64,000 nt of DNA from assembly GCA_038532735.1 (NCBI GenBank), contig JBCBAC010000004.1, positions 1 to 64,000 on the forward strand, read 5' to 3'. This document shows positions 60,192-64,000 of this stretch, in pieces; positions within the stretch are counted from its first letter, which is position 1, and each line of letters opens with the position of its first letter. The notes under the pieces are model-generated. The model worked only from the letters and a program-made list of their open reading frames with translations, was not told where the DNA came from and did no database searches. The stretch comes from JAHTBL01 sp038532735. Lineage in GTDB: Bacteria; Pseudomonadota; Alphaproteobacteria; Rhodobacterales; Rhodobacteraceae. Position numbers and translations under genes: made by a program.

Positions 60192-61193
60192 ATGAAAAAC
60201 CTAATGAAAGCGGCTTGCATCGCCGCAGTTGCGCTGGTTCCCGGTGTTGCATTTGCAGCCTGTGACGATGGCGAAATGGTCATCAAGTTCAGCCACGTGA
60301 CCAACACGGACAAACACCCCAAAGGCATCGCGGCGTCCTTGCTGCAGCAGCGCGTCAATGACGAGATGAACGGCACGGCCTGCATGGAAGTGTTCCCGAA
60401 CTCGACGCTCTACAACGATGACAAGGTGCTCGAAGCGATGCTGCAGGGTGACGTGCAGCTTGCAGCCCCGTCGCTGTCGAAGTTTGAGAAGTTCACGAAG
60501 CAGTTCCGCTTGTTTGACCTGCCGTTCATGTTCAAGAACATCGACGCTGTGGATGCCTTCCAGGCTTCTGAAAATGGTCAGGCAATGAAAGACAGCATGC
60601 AGCGCCGCGGTCTGCAAGGTCTGGAGTTCTGGCACAATGGCATGAAGCAGATGTCGGCCAATGTGCCGCTGGTCAGCCCCACGGATGCAAACGGTCTGAA
60701 GTTCCGCGTGCAGTCCTCTGACGTGCTTGTCGCGCAGATGGAAGCTATTGGTGGTTCGCCCCAGAAAATGGCTTTCTCGGAAGTTTACGGCGCGCTGCAG
60801 CAGGGCGTTGTCGACGGTCAGGAGAACACGTGGTCCAACATTTACGGTCGCAAGTTCTTTGAAGTGCAGGACGGCATCACCGAAACCAACCACGGCATCA
60901 TCGACTATCTTGTCGTGACCTCGGTTGATTGGATGGACAGCCTTGATCCGGCAGTGCGCGATCAGTTCCTCACGATCCTTGGCGAAGTGACCGAAGCCCG
61001 CAATGGCGAAAGCTTCAACGTCAACGAAGAAGCCAAGCAGGCCATCCTCGATGCAGGGGGCACCATCCGTCAGCTGGATGCCGCGCAGCGTGAAGAGTGG
61101 GTAACCGCAATGAAGCCTGTCTGGGACCAGTTCGCCGGTGATGTGGGTCAGGACATGATCGACGCTGCACAGGCCATCAACGCAGGCATGTAA
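60192..61193 (+). CDS. dctP: TRAP transporter substrate-binding protein, DctP (C4-dicarboxylate type)
   Basis: Periplasmic receptor of 333 residues. The ATG at 60192 follows GGGAGG and starts a Sec signal (MKNLMKAACIAAVALVPGVAFA); the open frame upstream to 60057 lacks one. Family stretches are MVIKFSHVTNTDKHPKG, FPNSTLYNDDKVLEAMLQGDVQLAAPSLSKF, the conserved Arg in GLKFRVQSSDVLVAQMEAIGGSPQKM, and VYGALQQGVVDGQENTWSNIYGRKFFEVQ. Strong similarity to the DctP pattern plus the divergent dctBD pair support succinate/malate/fumarate as ligand. Confidence 0.95.
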   Translation: MKNLMKAACIAAVALVPGVAFAACDDGEMVIKFSHVTNTDKHPKGIAASLLQQRVNDEMNGTACMEVFPNSTLYNDDKVLEAMLQGDVQLAAPSLSKFEKFTKQFRLFDLPFMFKNIDAVDAFQASENGQAMKDSMQRRGLQGLEFWHNGMKQMSANVPLVSPTDANGLKFRVQSSDVLVAQMEAIGGSPQKMAFSEVYGALQQGVVDGQENTWSNIYGRKFFEVQDGITETNHGIIDYLVVTSVDWMDSLDPAVRDQFLTILGEVTEARNGESFNVNEEAKQAILDAGGTIRQLDAAQREEWVTAMKPVWDQFAGDVGQDMIDAAQAINAGM

Positions 61194-61215
61194 GCCACGC
61201 GCTTATGATTGGGCA

Positions 61216-61243
61216 GGGGCGTGCCATTGGCGCGCCCCTTCTT
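61216..61243 (+). terminator. Hairpin after dctP
   Basis: GGGGCGTGCC (61216-61225) pairs with GGCGCGCCCC (61229-61238) over 10 bp with one T-G wobble and a 3-nt loop, followed by TTCTT. It lies 22 bp after the dctP stop and should reduce read-through into dctQM, keeping the receptor in excess. Confidence 0.75.
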
Positions 61244-61278
61244 ACAAGAAACCATCCAAAAAATGGGGTGTGGGGACA

Positions 61279-61956
61279 ATGCATACTGGACCAAGTTCCG
61301 GGAAGACCGGATTTGTCGATCAGATCGAAGAGACGTTGATTGCGTTTTTACTCGGGATGATGACCCTTGTGACATTCGCCAATGTTGTGGCGCGTTTCAT
61401 GAATTCGAACATCTTGTGGGCGCTGGAAGCCACCGTTTTCATGTTCGGCTGGCTGGTGCTTTTGGGTGCGTCCCATGCCGTCAAAAAACACTCTCATCTT
61501 GGAGTAGATGCGATTGTGAACCTTTTGCCACCGGCGGGGCGTCGCATTCTGGCGCTAGTCGCGGTCGGCGTTTGCATTCTTTTCTCGTTCCTGCTGCTCA
61601 AAGGCTCCTATGATTATTGGGCCGTCTTCGCGGACCTGCCGCCCACCGAAGGCCGTTGGTTCCCGCTGGGTTTTGCCGAAAAGTTCCGCTCTCAATCCTT
61701 CTACGAGGTTGATGATATCCCGATGATCGGCGCGCTGCGCTTTCTGGAGGGCTGGATCAATTACGGCGAAGCCTATGAGAAGCTGCCCAAGGTCGTGCCG
61801 TATCTGGTGATGCCGCTGTCCATGGGGCTGCTGCTCTTTCGCTTTTGCCAGGTCGCTGGTCAGATCTGGCGCGGAGAGGTCGACCGGATTGTCGCCTCTC
61901 ACGAGGTCGAAGATGAACTCGAAGAAGTGCGTGCTAGCCATGGGGAGAAACTGTAA
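61279..61956 (+). CDS. dctQ: TRAP transporter small permease, DctQ
   Basis: Membrane subunit of 225 residues with four hydrophobic helices (starting near 20, 55, 92 and 175). The segment ATVFMFGWLVLLGASHAVKKHSHLGVDAIVNLLP is the typical helix-2/loop pattern of DctQ. An insertion of about 45 residues separates helices 3 and 4 (PPTEGRWFPLGFAEKF and onward), as in the longer DctQ of the C4-dicarboxylate group. Start at ATG 61279 preceded by GGGG; a GTG at 61270 is possible. Its stop overlaps the dctM start (TAATG). Confidence 0.92.
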   Translation: MHTGPSSGKTGFVDQIEETLIAFLLGMMTLVTFANVVARFMNSNILWALEATVFMFGWLVLLGASHAVKKHSHLGVDAIVNLLPPAGRRILALVAVGVCILFSFLLLKGSYDYWAVFADLPPTEGRWFPLGFAEKFRSQSFYEVDDIPMIGALRFLEGWINYGEAYEKLPKVVPYLVMPLSMGLLLFRFCQVAGQIWRGEVDRIVASHEVEDELEEVRASHGEKL

Positions 61957-63332
61957 TGGACGTCGCTCTCCTCTTTGGGATGATTATTGGCCTGTTGCTC
62001 TTGGGCGTGCCGATCGCCGTGTCCCTTGGTCTCAGCTCAACCCTCTTCCTGCTGATCTATTCCGACAGCTCGCTGGCCTCCATCGCGCAGACACTTTTTG
62101 AAGCGTTTGAGGGGCACTTTACCCTTCTGGCGATCCCGTTCTTCATCCTCGCTTCGTCCTTCATGACGACAGGCGGCGTGGCGCGGCGGATCATCCGCTT
62201 TTCCATCGCCTGTGTGGGCCACCTGCCCGGTGGCCTCGCCATAGCAGGGGTCTTCGCCTGTATGCTGTTTGCAGCCCTGTCAGGCTCGTCCCCTGCAACT
62301 GTGGTCGCCATTGGCACAATTGTCATCGCGGGGATGCGGCAGGTGGGCTACACCAAGGAGTTCGCCGCTGGCGTTATCTGTAACGCAGGCACGCTGGGCA
62401 TCCTGATCCCGCCCTCCATCGTGATGGTCGTCTATGCGGCGGCTGTGGAAGTCTCCGTTGGGCGTATGTTCTTGGCCGGTGTCATTCCGGGGCTGCTGGC
62501 GGGCTTCATGCTGATGGTGACGATCTACATCATGGCCAAGGTCAAGGACCTGCCGAAGGGCGAGTGGAAAGGCTATGGCGAGATTTGGCGCTCCGGCCTG
62601 AACGCGGGGTGGGGTCTGTTTCTAATCGTCATCATTCTGGGTGGTATCTATGGTGGCATCTTCACCCCGACTGAGGCCGCTGCGGTTGCTGCCGTTTACT
62701 CGTTCTTCATCGCCTGCTTTGTCTATCGTGACATGGGGCCGCTTGCGACGGATGGGCCAGATGCCAACACATCGCTGCTCAGAAAACCTTGGGCGTTGGT
62801 CACGGCGTTCGTGCATCCCGACACCAAGCGGACCTTGCTGGATGCGGGGAAACTGACCGTCACACTGCTGTTCGTGATCGCCAATGCGTTGATCCTGAAG
62901 CACGTGTTGACCGATGAGCAAGTGCCGCAGCATATCGCCTCGGCAATGCTGGGCGCGGGTTTTGGGCCGGTGACGTTTCTGATCGTAGTGAACATCATCC
63001 TGCTGATCGGTGGTCAGTTCATGGAGCCATCGGGCCTTCTGGTGATCGTTGCTCCGCTGGTCTTCCCCATTGCAATCGAGCTTGGGATCGACCCGATCCA
63101 TCTGGGCATCATCATGGTCGTCAATATGGAGATCGGAATGATCACCCCACCCGTGGGTCTGAACCTCTTCGTCACGTCAGGTGTGGCTGGGATGCCTATG
63201 ATGGCTGTGGTGAAAGCGGCGCTGCCTTTCTTGGGCGTGCTGTTCATCTTCCTGATCATGGTCACTTACATTCCATGGCTTTCGACATACCTGCCGAATT
63301 CGATCATGGGGCCAGAGATCATAACGAACTAG
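61956..63332 (+). CDS. dctM: TRAP transporter large permease, DctM
   Basis: Large symporter subunit of 458 residues with about twelve membrane segments. Recognisable stretches: LLLGVPIAVSLGLSSTLFLL, LAIPFFILASSFMTTGGVARRIIRFS, AALSGSSPATVVAIGTIV, GTLGILIPPSIVMVVYA, and MVVNMEIGMITPPVGLNLFVTSGVAG near the C-terminus. A cytoplasmic loop near residues 265-290 is longer than average. The last gene of the dctPQM operon. Confidence 0.95.
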   Translation: MDVALLFGMIIGLLLLGVPIAVSLGLSSTLFLLIYSDSSLASIAQTLFEAFEGHFTLLAIPFFILASSFMTTGGVARRIIRFSIACVGHLPGGLAIAGVFACMLFAALSGSSPATVVAIGTIVIAGMRQVGYTKEFAAGVICNAGTLGILIPPSIVMVVYAAAVEVSVGRMFLAGVIPGLLAGFMLMVTIYIMAKVKDLPKGEWKGYGEIWRSGLNAGWGLFLIVIILGGIYGGIFTPTEAAAVAAVYSFFIACFVYRDMGPLATDGPDANTSLLRKPWALVTAFVHPDTKRTLLDAGKLTVTLLFVIANALILKHVLTDEQVPQHIASAMLGAGFGPVTFLIVVNIILLIGGQFMEPSGLLVIVAPLVFPIAIELGIDPIHLGIIMVVNMEIGMITPPVGLNLFVTSGVAGMPMMAVVKAALPFLGVLFIFLIMVTYIPWLSTYLPNSIMGPEIITN

Positions 63333-63412
63333 AGAAGCCCGGGGTCTCCATTGGTGAGATCCCGGCTCAAGTCCGGGACGGGTGTGTCCGCATGTGCCTT
63401 GTCGAGCTTTAG

Positions 63413-63577
63413 CTAGCTGCCATAAACGATTGCAGCGATATAGGGTAGGGCGCTCGCCGCGATGACGCCAACACCCGCTCCGACAGCAAGCCGACGCAGC
63501 CGGCCCCCAAGATGCGGAGCGAAGAGGCTCAGAATGCCGCAAACCACGGCGTAGAAGATCAATGTGATCGGGTCCAT
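63413..63577 (-). CDS. Small membrane protein, 54 residues
   Basis: A short frame on the minus strand encodes MDPITLIFYAVVCGILSLF and continues with a basic loop (GGRLRRLAVG) and a second hydrophobic helix ending IVYGS. The two-helix hairpin layout, sensible codon use and position between dctM and the hemN-like gene make it a credible gene. I recall similar tiny proteins in related bacteria but cannot verify it. The Shine-Dalgarno sequence is weak (AGG about 9 nt upstream). Function unknown. Confidence 0.6.
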   Translation of the reverse strand: MDPITLIFYAVVCGILSLFAPHLGGRLRRLAVGAGVGVIAASALPYIAAIVYGS

Positions 63578-63622
63578 CCGGCAAGCCTAAGCATTTCAGC
63601 ACTTGGGTCAAATATGCAGTGC

Positions 63623-64000
63623 CTAGATTGCTGGGGAATGCCCGGTCTTTTCAGCCTCATACGGGTCCAACCCTTTGGCGATGATCCGGGCAAGTGGGTG
63701 GCCTTCGGGGCGGATCAAAAAGCGCGTGGATGTCAGTTTGATAACTTCCGAGAATTCCTCTGCCACATCAATCAGCCGGGCATGAAGCGCTTTCACAGGC
63801 TCGTTCAGGGCGTTCGATAAGACCTCTAGATCGATCTTGAAGTCGCACATCAACGCTTCAATCATCGCACCGCGGACGATGTCTTCGCGGGTAAAGCGAT
63901 GGCCCCGTGCGGTCGAGAAGCGTCCAGCTTCAATGGCGATCTGATGAGTGGCAGTGGCAGGTGCATTATGGGCATAGCCCTGCGGGTATTGCGAGATGGC
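63623..64000 (-). CDS. hemN: Oxygen-independent coproporphyrinogen III oxidase, C-terminal part (window edge)
   Basis: The last 125 residues of a minus-strand gene that begins beyond the window. Reading from 64000 the frame gives AISQYPQGYAHNAPATATHQ, then EAGRFSTARGHRFTREDIVRGAMIEALMCDFKIDLEVL, the typical C-terminal region of HemN. HemN is a radical-SAM enzyme that makes protoporphyrinogen IX under low oxygen; its iron-sulfur motif lies outside the window. The 3' end is intact. Confidence 0.85.
   Translation of the reverse strand, partial: AISQYPQGYAHNAPATATHQIAIEAGRFSTARGHRFTREDIVRGAMIEALMCDFKIDLEVLSNALNEPVKALHARLIDVAEEFSEVIKLTSTRFLIRPEGHPLARIIAKGLDPYEAEKTGHSPAI

Overview
The window looks like a chromosomal segment of a marine alphaproteobacterium of the family Rhodobacteraceae (Roseobacter group). 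The evidence is gene content and style: two complete TRAP transporters, GC-rich coding sequence, DctB/DctD, IalB-family proteins, the dacA-tmk-holB-tatD-MBL gene string, and many four-base or one-base stop/start overlaps. No phage, integrase, insertion sequence or CRISPR array is visible, and no gene looks broken.

Layout. 1-4547: a spermidine/putrescine-type ABC importer (ATPase cut by the window edge, binding protein, a DUF1330 protein, two permeases). 4630-10937, minus strand: AEC-family carrier, MBL hydrolase, TatD, HolB, Tmk, DD-carboxypeptidase and a SPOR lipoprotein. 11159-11248: tRNA-Ser(UGA). 11449-15626, minus: Tat-exported cupin, secreted Sel1-like protein, double UspA protein and a CPA2-type antiporter with a TrkA-N domain. 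16016-19829: an EEP-family protein facing an opgH-opgG pair for osmoregulated periplasmic glucans. 19934-28436: cytochrome b561, then an overlapping operon of CDP-alcohol phosphatidyltransferase, membrane sulfatase-fold protein and LPG-synthase-like membrane protein (a candidate lipid-modification unit), a NitT/TauT/ThiY-type ABC importer whose two permeases are fused into one protein, and a family 4 glycosyltransferase. 28444-36345: FkbM methyltransferase, serine hydrolase, and a GMC oxidoreductase divergent from a TRAP transporter followed by an IclR regulator.

36637-56968 is the most striking region: a four-gene operon IalB - TpsB - IalB - TpsA. TpsA is a single uninterrupted exoprotein of 5919 residues (about 28% of the window), with a TPS secretion domain, tandem repeats of about 54 residues and no cysteine noticed on reading. 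The two flanking IalB-like proteins are exported and each carries four cysteines. This looks like a two-partner secretion system with two dedicated periplasmic helper proteins.

56985-63332 is a dicarboxylate-type TRAP transporter (dctPQM) divergent from its two-component system dctBD. The DctD protein has lost the sigma-54 contact loop and the ATPase catalytic residues, and two identical half-site palindromes 41 bp apart lie between dctB and dctP. Together with the absence of a -24/-12 promoter this suggests sigma-70-type activation. The window ends with a 54-residue membrane protein gene and the 3' end of a hemN-like gene.
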